Counted from the first letter of the stretch, positions 9,403 to 18,667 are shown. The stretch: 47,943 bases of DNA from Bacteroidota bacterium (GCA_016213435.1 JACRAL010000179.1:1-47943); one strand, 5' to 3'. The notes: generated by a model not told the origin, from the sequence alone. Program-made: numbers and translations.

Positions 9403-9609
9403 ATGTCAAAGCAACTTATCAATCAATATTACACCAACCTTGAAAGGGTGCTTCAGTCGCTTCGTTCCTTCGCATACGGCTGTGCTTTTTCAGCGTGGTG
9501 AAGAAGTTATGCTCGTACTTATGTAAAATATTCCTGTGCAACAAACAAAGCTAATTTGTATGATATATACACACGGTTTTATCGCTGGGCAAGTGATAGA
9601 ATAGATTAA
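9403..9609 (+). pseudogene. Decayed remnant of a large restriction-modification/helicase-type gene
   Basis: Two short reading segments survive. Segment 1 (9403-9501) starts MSKQLINQYYTNLERVLQ, which looks like the N-terminus of long type ISP / Eco57I-like restriction-modification proteins, and then breaks off into unrelated residues and a stop. Segment 2 (9511-9609), in a different part of the gene, ends with NLYDIYTRFYRWASDRID, another recurring phrase of that protein class. The hundreds of codons expected between them are missing. The match is from memory of the family, not a search. The remnant's last base overlaps the thiH start codon. Confidence 0.5.
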
Positions 9610-10724
9610 TGATGAATACATTTAATAATATAATAAAAACATACGACTGGAAAGAAGTTCAGCAAAGCATCCTTTCAAAAACTGCAAAACATGTTGAACA
9701 GGCTCTTGCAAACCCAAAGCATAACCTCGAAGATTTCAAAGCGCTGATCTCTCCTGCCGCTGCCCCGTATATTGAGAAAATGGCGCAGATCAGCCAAATG
9801 ATTACACAGAAACGGTTCGGAAAAATCATTCAGTTATACAACCCCCTCTATCTTTCAAACGAATGTTCCAATTGCTGTAAATATTGCGGATTCAATGCTG
9901 CAAACCGGATCAAACGGATCACCCTGAATAATGAACAAATCCTTAAAGAAGCGGCAGTCCTAAAATCCTGGGGATTCGATCATGTGCTGCTTGTAACAGG
10001 AGAATCATCTGCAAAAGCCGGATTTGATTATTTAAAAAATGCATTAAAATTAGTGAAGCCGATGTTCTCGCACATATCCATGGAAGTTCAACCGCTTAAA
10101 AAAAATGAATATGAAGAACTTGTATCGCTGGGACTGAATACGGTTTACATTTACCAGGAAACCTATTGTAAAGAAAGCTACAATGAGTATCATCCCAGCG
10201 GTGTAAAAGCAGATTACAACTGGAGGCTTGAAACACCAGACAGGCTGGGAAGCGCGGGTATTTTTAAAACAGGCCTGGGCATTCTTATCGGGCTCGAAGA
10301 CTGGCGCGCCGATAGTTTCTTTACGGCCCTGCATCTCGATTATCTTGAAAAGACCTACTGGCAGACCCGGTATTCCGTTTCATTTCCGCGGCTTCGTCCG
10401 GCCAAAGGAATCATAGAACCCAAGGTGCAAATGTCCGATAAAGAATTAGTTCAATTAATCTGTGCGTACCGGATATTCAATGAAGAAGTTGAGTTATCCA
10501 TATCTACACGCGAAAATCCAAAATTCCGCGATAACATCATTAAATTAGGTATAACTGCTATGAGCGCAGGATCCCGTACAAACCCAGGGGGCTATTCGAC
10601 AACTGATGATTCACTCGAACAATTCGTTATTGCAGATGAGCGCGCAACTGGTGAAATTGTCGAAATCATAAAAAAACAAGGTTATGAACCGGTGTGGAAA
10701 GACTGGGACCGCACTTTGCAATAA
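9609..10724 (+). CDS. thiH: ThiH, tyrosine lyase of thiazole synthesis (radical SAM)
   Basis: This 371-residue radical SAM enzyme cleaves tyrosine to dehydroglycine and p-cresol for the thiazole ring of thiamine. The 4Fe-4S CxxxCxxC motif is formed by C86, C90 and C93 (CSNCCKYCGF). Other landmarks are LLVTGESS, the QETY segment, FPRLRP and LSISTREN, which fit ThiH better than HydG because it lacks the long HydG C-terminal extension. The start is ATG 9609 or the adjacent ATG 9612. No other thiamine gene is nearby, although thiH usually sits with thiC/thiG/thiE, and it lies directly behind a gene remnant, suggesting local rearrangement. Confidence 0.9.
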   Translation: MMNTFNNIIKTYDWKEVQQSILSKTAKHVEQALANPKHNLEDFKALISPAAAPYIEKMAQISQMITQKRFGKIIQLYNPLYLSNECSNCCKYCGFNAANRIKRITLNNEQILKEAAVLKSWGFDHVLLVTGESSAKAGFDYLKNALKLVKPMFSHISMEVQPLKKNEYEELVSLGLNTVYIYQETYCKESYNEYHPSGVKADYNWRLETPDRLGSAGIFKTGLGILIGLEDWRADSFFTALHLDYLEKTYWQTRYSVSFPRLRPAKGIIEPKVQMSDKELVQLICAYRIFNEEVELSISTRENPKFRDNIIKLGITAMSAGSRTNPGGYSTTDDSLEQFVIADERATGEIVEIIKKQGYEPVWKDWDRTLQ

Positions 10725-10774
10725 ACAAATTATTGAGTTGTTCATTTAAACTTGAAAATTTTAGAAAGAATTTA

Positions 10775-10805
10775 TTTGGTTATATTTTTATATGTGTTAC
10801 TTTTA
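10775..10805 (+). promoter_or_regulatory. Probable promoter of the deoxynucleoside kinase gene
   Basis: TTTG (10775-10778), a 19-bp spacer, then TACTTTTA (10798-10805): one mismatch from the Bacteroidota TTTG-N19-TAnnTTTG consensus, 26 bp before the start codon. Confidence 0.5.
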
Positions 10806-10830
10806 GTTCCCGGATAAAATAAATTTTCTG

Positions 10831-11502
10831 ATGATAATGCACCCAGATATTCCGGCAGATAGTTTTAACAGAATAAAATTCCTGGTTATTGAAGGCAATA
10901 TCGGCGCAGGCAAGACTTCGCTTGTAAAAAAGATTGCTGAACAGTTCAATGCCAAAACCATTTTTGAGCAGTTTGCAGAAAACCCTTTTCTCCCTAAATT
11001 CTACGAAAACCCTGATAAATACTCATTTCCTCTCGAATTGTCTTTCCTGGCCGACCGGTATCATCAATTAAAGAGAGAAATCGAAAATCCCGATCTTTTC
11101 AAGACATTTACCATTGCCGATTATTATTTCATGAAGTCGCTGATCTTTTCCAAATCTACTCTTCAGGATGATGAATATGCTTTATACAGGCAGATTTTTG
11201 ATATTATATACAGCACTCTTCCCAGGCCGGATTTATATGTGTATTTGCATGTCACGGTTGACAATCTGCTGTATAACATAAAAACAAGAGGCAGGAATTA
11301 TGAACAAAACATTAAAGCAGAATACCTTGAGAGCATTCAAAACGGTTATTTTAATTTCTTCAGGCAGCAGCAAGACTTAAAAATTCTGATAATAGACACA
11401 AATAATATAGATTTTGTGAACAACCGGGAAGATTACAACCAAATCCTGAAAACCATATTCAGTAAGCAATACGAGATAGGTATCAACAGAGTAATATTCT
11501 AA
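10831..11502 (+). CDS. Deoxynucleoside kinase
   Basis: This 223-residue cytosolic kinase has the P-loop GNIGAGKT (22-29), the substrate-side Glu in IFEQF, LADRYHQ, and the lid segment TRGRNYEQNI. These match the dNK/dGK family that phosphorylates deoxyadenosine, deoxyguanosine or deoxycytidine for nucleotide salvage. The exact base preference cannot be assigned. Start ATG 10831 is used; ATG 10837 is an alternative that shortens it by two residues. It is a single gene with its own promoter-like sequence. Confidence 0.85.
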   Translation: MIMHPDIPADSFNRIKFLVIEGNIGAGKTSLVKKIAEQFNAKTIFEQFAENPFLPKFYENPDKYSFPLELSFLADRYHQLKREIENPDLFKTFTIADYYFMKSLIFSKSTLQDDEYALYRQIFDIIYSTLPRPDLYVYLHVTVDNLLYNIKTRGRNYEQNIKAEYLESIQNGYFNFFRQQQDLKILIIDTNNIDFVNNREDYNQILKTIFSKQYEIGINRVIF

Positions 11503-11548
11503 AATTCAAAAATATATAATTAAAAAATATATTGAATACAATAAAATA

Positions 11549-11578
11549 TTTGTTTTTTTGAAAACATTATTAATTTTG
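11549..11578 (+). promoter_or_regulatory. Promoter of the OmpA/TPR lipoprotein gene
   Basis: TTTG (11549-11552), an 18-bp spacer and TAATTTTG (11571-11578) match the Bacteroidota housekeeping promoter form. A short AT-rich leader follows before ATG 11626. Confidence 0.65.
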
Positions 11579-11625
11579 TAAGTCAAAATTTTTATAAATA
11601 AAATTATAACAAATAATTAATTGCT

Positions 11626-13437
11626 ATGAAAAAGTCCAGATTAGTTTATGTTGCTTCCTTATTTATCGTGGCCTTGATAATTTCAAGCTGCGGCGGCTTG
11701 AAAAAAATGTTAAAAGAAGAAGGGAATATCAAATATACAGTAGACCCTCCGGTATTGGAAATGCATGGCGACTCTGTGAAAGTTACCATCACCGGGACCA
11801 TTCCCCAGAAATTTTTCCATAAGAAAGTGGTTGTAGAAGGCACACCGGCGCTTGTGTGGGAAGGCGGAGAAAAATCCATGAAAAAAGAAATTTACCAGGG
11901 TGAAAAAGTCCAGGGAAATAACAAAATAATCAAGTACGAATCGGGCGGCACATTTAATTTTACCGATAAAATCGCTTACGAAGAAGGCATGAGGGTATCA
12001 AAACTTGAAGTCAGGCTGCAGGGTTATAAAGGCAAAGACGCCAGCAAACCCGATAAAAAAGTTGTTGATTTCACAAAGAAAGAAGTTGCAAAAGGAGTAA
12101 TTGCAACTCCGGGTCTGGTACAGATGGATTCAAAAGTTATTTCTGCAAAAGATAATTTTGTAAGAACCTCCAGCGAATCGAAAGATGCCACCATTTTATT
12201 CGATATGACCAAATCCAACCTGAAGCCTACAGAATTAAAGAAAGACGAAGTAAAAGCTCTGCAGGATTTCATTACCCAGGCACAGCAAGACAAGAGACGC
12301 GAATATAAAGGGATGCAGGTTGACGGGCAAGCTTCACCTGACGGTCCTGTTCAGCTTAACGACAAGCTATCGAAAGACAGGGCAAAAACCACCGAAGATT
12401 TTGTTAATAAAGAATTCAAGGAACAGGAGAAAAAAGAAAAAGAGGTATTCATAAAGAAAAATCCCAAAGACAAAGACTTAATTAAAAAATTCCAGCCTAA
12501 GCAATTCGATTTCAAAACCATGTTTAAATCTGCCGGAAAAGGCCAGGACTGGGACGGTTTCAAAGCAGCAGTCCAGGGTTCAAACATCCAGGATAAAGAT
12601 CTTATCGTAAGAGTTCTCTCCATGTATTCTGATCCGGATCAGCGTAACAAAGAAATCAAAAATTTAAAACAGATCTTCACCATCCTGAAAGATAAAGTTC
12701 TTCCCCAGTTGAGAAAATCAGCCATCAATGTTAAAGTTGATATAGTAGGATATTCTGATGAAGAATTATTGCAACTCGCTGAATCAACTCCAGACAGCCT
12801 GAAGATTGAAGAGATTTTAAAAGCTGCAACGGTTACCAAAGACCTGAACCGGCAATTAAAAATTTACCAGGCTGCTGCAAGGAAATATGGCGACGACTGG
12901 AGAACGCACAACAATGTCGGATACACACAATTCATGTTAAACAATACTGCAGATGCAAAGAAAGCATTCGAAGATGCAAAAGCAAAAAAAGCCGAGACTA
13001 TGGTGTTTAACAATCTGGGCGCATGTTATCTGAAAGAAAAAGACTTTGCAAAAGCAAAAGAACTGCTCACCTCGGCAGGCGGAGCCGGAAATGAAGTAAA
13101 CTACAACTTAGGTATTATCAATATAAAAAAAGCAGAATACAAAGATGCAGTTTCAAACTTCGGTTCATACAACACAATGAATTCCGCATTAGCAAAATTA
13201 TTGAACGCCAATGTTGACGATGCCATTAAAGCCCTTGACAATGCAGAAAATAAAGACGATGCCATGGTATATTACTTGAAAGCCGTTTGCGGAGCAAGGA
13301 AGCAAAACGCAGAAATCCTCTTTAACAATCTGCGTTCAGCAGTTGGCAAAGATGCCTCTTTAAGCGCCAAAGCAAAAACAGATATGGAGTTTTTAAAATG
13401 GTTTGAGGATGATACATTCAAAAATATAGTTAAATAA
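11626..13437 (+). CDS. Outer-membrane-type lipoprotein with OmpA-like and TPR regions
   Basis: This 603-residue protein has a lipobox (ALIISSC, Cys at about residue 22), so it is probably lipid-anchored in the periplasm or outer membrane. Residues ~30-180 are beta-rich. Residues ~185-260 resemble an OmpA-like peptidoglycan-binding domain (ILFDMTKSNLKP, then DGQASPDGP and LSKDRAKTTEDFV), with a Lys-rich insertion after it. From about 405 onward there are TPR-like helical repeats (DDWRTHNNVGYTQFML, MVFNNLGACYLKEKDFAKA). Such proteins are abundant Bacteroidota envelope proteins; I infer a structural or scaffolding role. It is a single gene between a good promoter and a terminator. Confidence 0.8.
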   Translation: MKKSRLVYVASLFIVALIISSCGGLKKMLKEEGNIKYTVDPPVLEMHGDSVKVTITGTIPQKFFHKKVVVEGTPALVWEGGEKSMKKEIYQGEKVQGNNKIIKYESGGTFNFTDKIAYEEGMRVSKLEVRLQGYKGKDASKPDKKVVDFTKKEVAKGVIATPGLVQMDSKVISAKDNFVRTSSESKDATILFDMTKSNLKPTELKKDEVKALQDFITQAQQDKRREYKGMQVDGQASPDGPVQLNDKLSKDRAKTTEDFVNKEFKEQEKKEKEVFIKKNPKDKDLIKKFQPKQFDFKTMFKSAGKGQDWDGFKAAVQGSNIQDKDLIVRVLSMYSDPDQRNKEIKNLKQIFTILKDKVLPQLRKSAINVKVDIVGYSDEELLQLAESTPDSLKIEEILKAATVTKDLNRQLKIYQAAARKYGDDWRTHNNVGYTQFMLNNTADAKKAFEDAKAKKAETMVFNNLGACYLKEKDFAKAKELLTSAGGAGNEVNYNLGIINIKKAEYKDAVSNFGSYNTMNSALAKLLNANVDDAIKALDNAENKDDAMVYYLKAVCGARKQNAEILFNNLRSAVGKDASLSAKAKTDMEFLKWFEDDTFKNIVK

Positions 13438-13460
13438 TTTAATTGGTATGCAGTAACAAA

Positions 13461-13487
13461 AAGCGGTTCTCAGGAACCGCTTTTTTT
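13461..13487. terminator. Strong rho-independent terminator between convergent genes
   Basis: A perfect 9-bp stem AAGCGGTTC / GAACCGCTT (13461-13469, 13474-13482) with a TCAG loop is followed by T residues to 13487 and preceded by A residues, so it can stop transcription from both sides. Confidence 0.9.
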
Positions 13488-13504
13488 ATTTTCAGGATGC
13501 GGGT

Positions 13505-15124
13505 TTATTCTGCAACATCCCAATCAGCAAAGTATTCAATTACTACATTTGTTTTAGGATCGGTAGTATAAAACTCATGGGAATTATAGGTCCATTCTAA
13601 AAATTCAGAGCCGCCGCCGCTTTCGGTTGTAATGTAAAACCTGTTCACTAGAGCTCCGAAAGAATCGGCCTGGTCGCGGGGCAACTCATCGTCTCCTCCG
13701 CTGGGATCAACGGGTATCCATCCATAGCCCGGCAAATACACTTCCACCCATCGGTGAAACACATCATCCATCGAAGCTTTGTCTCCCCGCTCCACAACGG
13801 AACCGACATACCTGGCAGGCAACCCTGCCGCCCTGCACATAGCAATATAAACAAACGAATATTCCGAACATGATCCTGTGCCTCTTTTCAATACAGTGGG
13901 AGCCGTGTTCCAACCGCCAGTCATCTCGTACTGCATAGTTGCAATCACATAATTAAAAATTTTGCGCGCTATCCAATACGGATTTTTTTCATCACCCAAC
14001 GCTTCAGAAAGAGCAGACTGAATCACCGGATTATCATATTGGAACTTTTCGTTGTTTTCGAGATATTTTGATTTTATTCCGGCAGGGATTTTTTCAAGCC
14101 CTTCCACCTTATCGGGATAAATAAAGTACCGGACATCATACGTAGTAACAACTGATGTCATCTGAATTTCGTTGCTGCCGCCCGCATTAATATCTTTAAC
14201 GCTGTAATGCGCAAATTTCTGTCCCCATTTATCAGTTACAACATCAGAATACTTCGGAGAATATTTTATCTCTCCTTTGATTTCCTGGTTATCCCTGTCT
14301 ATTGGCATGGCAAAATACACATCCAAGGTATTCACTTTGCCGGGGCCGAAATTTGTTGCCAGATGCGTATAGGTAATCTTTGCTTTACGGGCATTATCGC
14401 GTTTGAACTTTTCACCGTCATTCACTTTTAACTTGTACAATTTCTTGTTCTGGTAATCTGCAGCCCATAAAAATTTCCCATCATAACACAGGGCTTCACA
14501 AAAAGGGCCCGGGGCATTTGCAATGAGTATCACATTTCCATATTCCGTATCCATCATATAAATTTCGTCTCTTCTCCTGTCGGATATCCACAAATATTTA
14601 CCGTCAAAAGCCAGTCCTCTCGGATCCTTTGCAGGCGCTTTAAACGATTTAATGGTTGTTCCGTCCTTAGGATCAAACTGTATGATCTCGGCAGAATGAC
14701 TATCCGTGCACCAAAGATATTTCCCATCCCACACAAGGCCTCTGGGCGTGGATGAAGGAGCCTGTACCGTGTTTAAAATTTTCCCGGATTTAGGATCCAT
14801 CTTATATATCTTGCCATTATAATTTTCCGCCAAAGGAATACCGCCTTTCACATCGGCATTCCATAAATTTGTACCATCCCAGGCTAAGCCGGTGGGCCAG
14901 TAAGCAGGGCTTGGAATTTCACGGATCACTTTCCCGCTGGCAGTATCTATACAATATAATTTATCGGTTTTGCGGTCGGCAAGCCAGAGATACTTTCCAT
15001 CGAATGTGAGACCTGTGGGATGCGCGCCCGGCGTGTTAAACGATTTCACAACCTCTCCCGTATAGGCAAATGTCAATACCGGGAAACATGTAAAGACAAT
15101 GATTTGTTTTAAGATGGTTTTCAT
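13505..15124 (-). CDS. Secreted beta-propeller plus transglutaminase-like protein
   Basis: This 539-residue protein has a signal peptide (MKTILKQIIVFTCFPVLTFA). Residues ~25-260 hold about six propeller-like repeats of the form FDGKYLWxADxxxxKxYxID. Residues ~265-390 form a beta-rich linker. The C-terminal half is a transglutaminase-like protease domain: GTGSCSEYSF with the catalytic Cys, VFHRWVEVYLPGYGW with the His, and PVDPSGGD with the Asp, so the triad looks complete. It is probably a periplasmic or surface enzyme acting on peptides or cross-links. I chose the ATG at 15124 because it starts a clean signal peptide; an upstream ATG at 15175 adds 17 residues that spoil it. Confidence 0.8.
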   Translation of the reverse strand: MKTILKQIIVFTCFPVLTFAYTGEVVKSFNTPGAHPTGLTFDGKYLWLADRKTDKLYCIDTASGKVIREIPSPAYWPTGLAWDGTNLWNADVKGGIPLAENYNGKIYKMDPKSGKILNTVQAPSSTPRGLVWDGKYLWCTDSHSAEIIQFDPKDGTTIKSFKAPAKDPRGLAFDGKYLWISDRRRDEIYMMDTEYGNVILIANAPGPFCEALCYDGKFLWAADYQNKKLYKLKVNDGEKFKRDNARKAKITYTHLATNFGPGKVNTLDVYFAMPIDRDNQEIKGEIKYSPKYSDVVTDKWGQKFAHYSVKDINAGGSNEIQMTSVVTTYDVRYFIYPDKVEGLEKIPAGIKSKYLENNEKFQYDNPVIQSALSEALGDEKNPYWIARKIFNYVIATMQYEMTGGWNTAPTVLKRGTGSCSEYSFVYIAMCRAAGLPARYVGSVVERGDKASMDDVFHRWVEVYLPGYGWIPVDPSGGDDELPRDQADSFGALVNRFYITTESGGGSEFLEWTYNSHEFYTTDPKTNVVIEYFADWDVAE

Positions 15125-15290
15125 TTGTAAAGTTTTAATATTTGGATGTTTTAGGATTGAAAAAAAATGGTACACTGATATGACTGATTATACTGATTAA
15201 TTTTAGAACATTACTTAGTGATATGGAAAAATTAAATGTAAATATATGCCTAAAATTTTAAACTGAGATGAACGGAGACCATTGATTTCA

Positions 15291-16658
15291 TCAAGCGTAG
15301 TCAAAGGCTACCTTAACGGAGGGTTCAGAAATTATTTTTTTGGCATCGTTTAAATGTTTATGCCCATTGAGTAATTGAATTGTCGGTTGTTCAACTAATA
15401 ATTTCTCAGCTATAATTTTTACAATCTTTGAATTTACTGCATTGCCTAATGCCTTAAATGCTGTATTGTCGTTGTCGGGTAAGGTAATTCCTTCGAGAGA
15501 TTGAAGTTTTAATCCTTCGTCTTTAGTGATATATCTTTTTTGCCAACCAATTATTGGTATTTGAGTATTAGTGCAAACAAGAGAAGGGAAAAAGTCAACT
15601 TTTTTAATTCTTATTCCCGATGCTCTGAATTGTAAAATGTAATTTTCAATTCTCCGTTCTAAACTACCAACATTCCATTCAAGTTTTTGCCAACTTTGTG
15701 ATGGAAGTTTTGCTATTTCATTCATCACTTCTTGAATGTGTTTTTTGTTTTCGTTGTAAAATTTTCTATTCTGTTCTATATATCGTTTTTTCCAGTCAGG
15801 AAATCTCCTGTTTACTCTTGCATAACTTGGTAATAAAGCAAACTGTTCTTTCTTTTGAAGTCCTTTCAAACTCACACCAAAATTTCCTTTGTATTTTCCA
15901 AGTTCCTTTGCTGTCATTCGAAATGGATGTGTCGTATCATAAGGGTATGTTGCCCCGAATTCCATACTCCAAATTGGAAAACCGGGCAATTTTATTTTTT
16001 GTGGAATACTGTCAATAAACTGTTGCCATAGTTTTAAGCACTCAATATTTTTTTGCGGTAACTTTTTTGCTGTCACTGGATTTTCTTCAATGAACTGGAA
16101 AATATCGTACCCATTTGTTTTGAGTTGATTTATTTCATCAAAACTAAAATGAGAAAGTCTATTTCGAGAACCTACAATAAAAACTCTTTCCCTGTGTTGC
16201 GGAATTCCAAAATCCTGTGGTGAATATATTTCATGGTCAACATCATATTTTATCCTTTTTAATTCCTTCTCCATATACTTCCATGTTTCCTCATTGTCAT
16301 GTTTTTTAATAAAAGGAACGTTTTCAAGAATAAAATATTTGGGCTTTCTATACTCAAGAATTTTTACAATTTCATCAAACAAATTACCTCTTTCTTCATC
16401 CTCTCTTCCTAACTGTTTACCTGCTTTACTGAAAGGTTGACAAGGAAATCCAGCACATAGTATATCGTGATCAGGAATAACTCCAATATTTTCTTTTACA
16501 ATTTTCCTTATGTCGCCATGAGGTTTTATTTTCCACGAATTTTCGTATGCTTTTAGTATAGTCGTATCAATCTCGCTCGCAAAAACGCAAGTATGACCTA
16601 ACTCATGTAATGCTTTATGAAAACCACCGATGCCTGAGAATAAGTCAATAAATCTCAT
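15291..16658 (-). CDS. DNA (cytosine-5) methyltransferase
   Basis: This 455-residue enzyme has the ordered C5-methyltransferase motifs: I DLFSGIGGF (5-13), IV GFPCQPFSKAG with catalytic Cys73, VI LENV (Glu112), VIII QHRERVF (154-160) and X GNAV near 410. The long region between about 165 and 340 should contain the target-recognition domain. It methylates cytosine at position 5 in an unknown recognition sequence. It is the last gene of a tight minus-strand operon, starting 2 bp after the endonuclease-like gene, and would protect host DNA from that protein. Confidence 0.92.
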   Translation of the reverse strand: MRFIDLFSGIGGFHKALHELGHTCVFASEIDTTILKAYENSWKIKPHGDIRKIVKENIGVIPDHDILCAGFPCQPFSKAGKQLGREDEERGNLFDEIVKILEYRKPKYFILENVPFIKKHDNEETWKYMEKELKRIKYDVDHEIYSPQDFGIPQHRERVFIVGSRNRLSHFSFDEINQLKTNGYDIFQFIEENPVTAKKLPQKNIECLKLWQQFIDSIPQKIKLPGFPIWSMEFGATYPYDTTHPFRMTAKELGKYKGNFGVSLKGLQKKEQFALLPSYARVNRRFPDWKKRYIEQNRKFYNENKKHIQEVMNEIAKLPSQSWQKLEWNVGSLERRIENYILQFRASGIRIKKVDFFPSLVCTNTQIPIIGWQKRYITKDEGLKLQSLEGITLPDNDNTAFKALGNAVNSKIVKIIAEKLLVEQPTIQLLNGHKHLNDAKKIISEPSVKVAFDYA

Positions 16659-16660
16659 TG

Positions 16661-17509
16661 TTAATTATTTATTTCTGCTATTCTGTTTTTACACCAATTA
16701 AGTAAAATAGGTCTTAAATCAATATCTTTAAATTCATATTGAAATGTTTGCTTGTATATTCTTGGTCTATCAATTATTAATCCTGCATCAGTAGAGATTT
16801 CGTGCAATTTTTCTTTATCAGAAATAACAACGGGAACAGAAAATCCTTTTATCGGTGATGCAGCAAAATGTATATATTTTTCCCACGCTCTCATATTCAA
16901 ATCCTTGATTTTTCCTTTCCAATTACTACCAGCAGCACACTGAATAAATAAAATAATCTGGCTTGCTCTATTATCTTCCCAATCTTTCCATGCTATTATA
17001 TCTAAATCCCTATCTTTTCTATAAGCAGGAGGCAAGTAATTAAATTTTTCTTTTAAAAAATTGTCAGCAATAGTTTGAATATTTTGTTCGGTTGGAAAAC
17101 CATAAATCAAGGAATTCCCCTTTATGTAATTTTTGATTGCTTCATTAGAAATTCGTTCAAAATACTTGCCCGCTTTTGCTGCTGATGTGGAAGAAGTATT
17201 AGGATTACCTTCCAAGGCATATATTAAGCAAGCTAAGTATTCGGGATACTGTTCCCAATCAATTAGGGAATTTATACTTAGGGGTTGAACTTCTATGGGG
17301 GGATTACTTCCATATAATTCCACCCTGCAAGCAAGAACATTCCAAACGCTGTCAATAAAACCGTCTTCTGGATCGCTGCCTTCGGATGCTTGTATATAAG
17401 AAGCTATTTGGGATTTTGAAATGCTATCCTTTAGATATGTTACATATAATTCAATCCAGTCCGCCACAACTTCAGATGAGGTTGCATCTGGGATATTGTA
17501 TCTAAGCAT
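16661..17509 (-). CDS. Probable PD-(D/E)XK restriction endonuclease partner of the methyltransferase
   Basis: I do not recognise this 282-residue protein as a named family. It has a plausible PD-(D/E)XK-type core: GKYFERISNEAIKNY with Glu118, then DLDIIAW with D168/D170, then ILFIQCAAGSNWKGK with Gln190 about 20 residues later and lysines at 198 and 200. The order (acidic helix, D strand, Q-x-x strand with a nearby lysine) is that of many restriction enzymes, though the usual lysine directly after the Q is an Ala. Its place between the ParB-like gene (3-bp gap) and the methyltransferase (2-bp gap) makes a restriction role likely; this is inference. Confidence 0.55.
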   Translation of the reverse strand: MLRYNIPDATSSEVVADWIELYVTYLKDSISKSQIASYIQASEGSDPEDGFIDSVWNVLACRVELYGSNPPIEVQPLSINSLIDWEQYPEYLACLIYALEGNPNTSSTSAAKAGKYFERISNEAIKNYIKGNSLIYGFPTEQNIQTIADNFLKEKFNYLPPAYRKDRDLDIIAWKDWEDNRASQIILFIQCAAGSNWKGKIKDLNMRAWEKYIHFAASPIKGFSVPVVISDKEKLHEISTDAGLIIDRPRIYKQTFQYEFKDIDLRPILLNWCKNRIAEINN

Positions 17510-17512
17510 AAG

Positions 17513-18667
17513 TTAATTTTCAATGATTTTATCAATAGTTTGAATGGTTTCCTTACATTTGTCAATTTCTGATTGAACACTTTCAGATTTTTTATGGCGA
17601 TGTATGAATTGTAATGATTTTTCAAGATTATCATTTGCTCTTTTCAAATAAGTTGTAAGCAAATTTTCTTCTCCGCCACTTCTATCATAAGCATCTAGTA
17701 ATTTTCCATTTGCTTTTAAATGCTCTAAAGCAATTGGACTTTTAATGATATGGGTCAGGTAATTTGTAATATCCCTACTTTCTTTTAATACTCTTGGTGT
17801 CCGAGTCCCTTCACCATAAAGCCAAGAAAAAAGTAACTTTAGATTTTCTGTTTTTTCTTTGGGAACGGGTTGATCGAAATTTACCTCAGACAAATTAGAC
17901 GGAATTCCTAAAAAATCTTTTATTGCACCTTGTCCGCTTGCAAGCAATAAATATGAAAACTCATTTCTTGCAAGAGAAGTATCTATACCAAATTCATTCT
18001 CCACTTGCTCAACTAATTTGTAACATAAATAAAATTTTCTTGCTGAGTTACTTCTATCTGCAACAATTTGTTGAATTTCCTTTAATGTTTTTCCTTCTTG
18101 AACCATATACGCTACATATCGTGCTTTTGCGTAAGGGTCCCATTTTTTTATTCCTGTAATATGCCTTACTCCTAAATATGGTAATACTTCTTTCCTATTT
18201 GGATACACAATTACAGGTAATTCGGAAATGTCTTTTATTACTTCCGATGAAATTTCAGGAAAAGTTTTAATTTTAAACTTTGTTTGTAATTCAAGGGACA
18301 AGAGGACTTTGATAGTAGCAAGTCGTCTGTTACCTTCCACTACCGTAAATTGAGTTTTAGGTTTACTAATAAAATCAATATACTCTTTGTTTTTTTTCAA
18401 CTTGTCCGCCCTTAAATTTTTAAATTTTTCCGGCAATCCCATTGGAATGGCTACTAATGGTTCTTCATCAAAATAACCATTCTCCCCTATTGAAAGAGCT
18501 AATTCATCAATATCAAAAAATTTATAGAGACAATAAATAATGTCCAGTTCATCTTTTTCTTGAGTTTCTGCTGGTAATCTGGGATTTAATGGGTCAAGAT
18601 GTAAGTTGTCTGGAACAATATTTAGTTGCGGTCTTTTTCTATCTAACCCTGCAATATTTTTAGACAT
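17513..18667 (-). CDS. ParB/Srx-fold protein of a restriction-like operon
   Basis: This 384-residue protein has an N-terminal ParB/sulfiredoxin-type domain: DPLNPRLP (25-32), ELALSIGENGYFDEEPLVA (55-73) and VVEGNRRLATIK (109-120), where the GNRR stretch is the nucleotide/phosphate-binding signature. The remaining ~250 residues are mostly helical and end in a charged coiled-coil-like tail. It is not a chromosome-partition ParB, since there is no ParA and no clear HTH/parS module. It is the first gene of the three-gene operon with the endonuclease-like and methyltransferase genes, so I infer a regulatory or DNA-engaging defence role. Confidence 0.7.
   Translation of the reverse strand: MSKNIAGLDRKRPQLNIVPDNLHLDPLNPRLPAETQEKDELDIIYCLYKFFDIDELALSIGENGYFDEEPLVAIPMGLPEKFKNLRADKLKKNKEYIDFISKPKTQFTVVEGNRRLATIKVLLSLELQTKFKIKTFPEISSEVIKDISELPVIVYPNRKEVLPYLGVRHITGIKKWDPYAKARYVAYMVQEGKTLKEIQQIVADRSNSARKFYLCYKLVEQVENEFGIDTSLARNEFSYLLLASGQGAIKDFLGIPSNLSEVNFDQPVPKEKTENLKLLFSWLYGEGTRTPRVLKESRDITNYLTHIIKSPIALEHLKANGKLLDAYDRSGGEENLLTTYLKRANDNLEKSLQFIHRHKKSESVQSEIDKCKETIQTIDKIIEN

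Noticed and set aside
17513-18667. Chromosome-partition ParB
   Set aside because: There is no ParA gene next to it, no obvious parS-type repeat, and it forms an operon with a methyltransferase.
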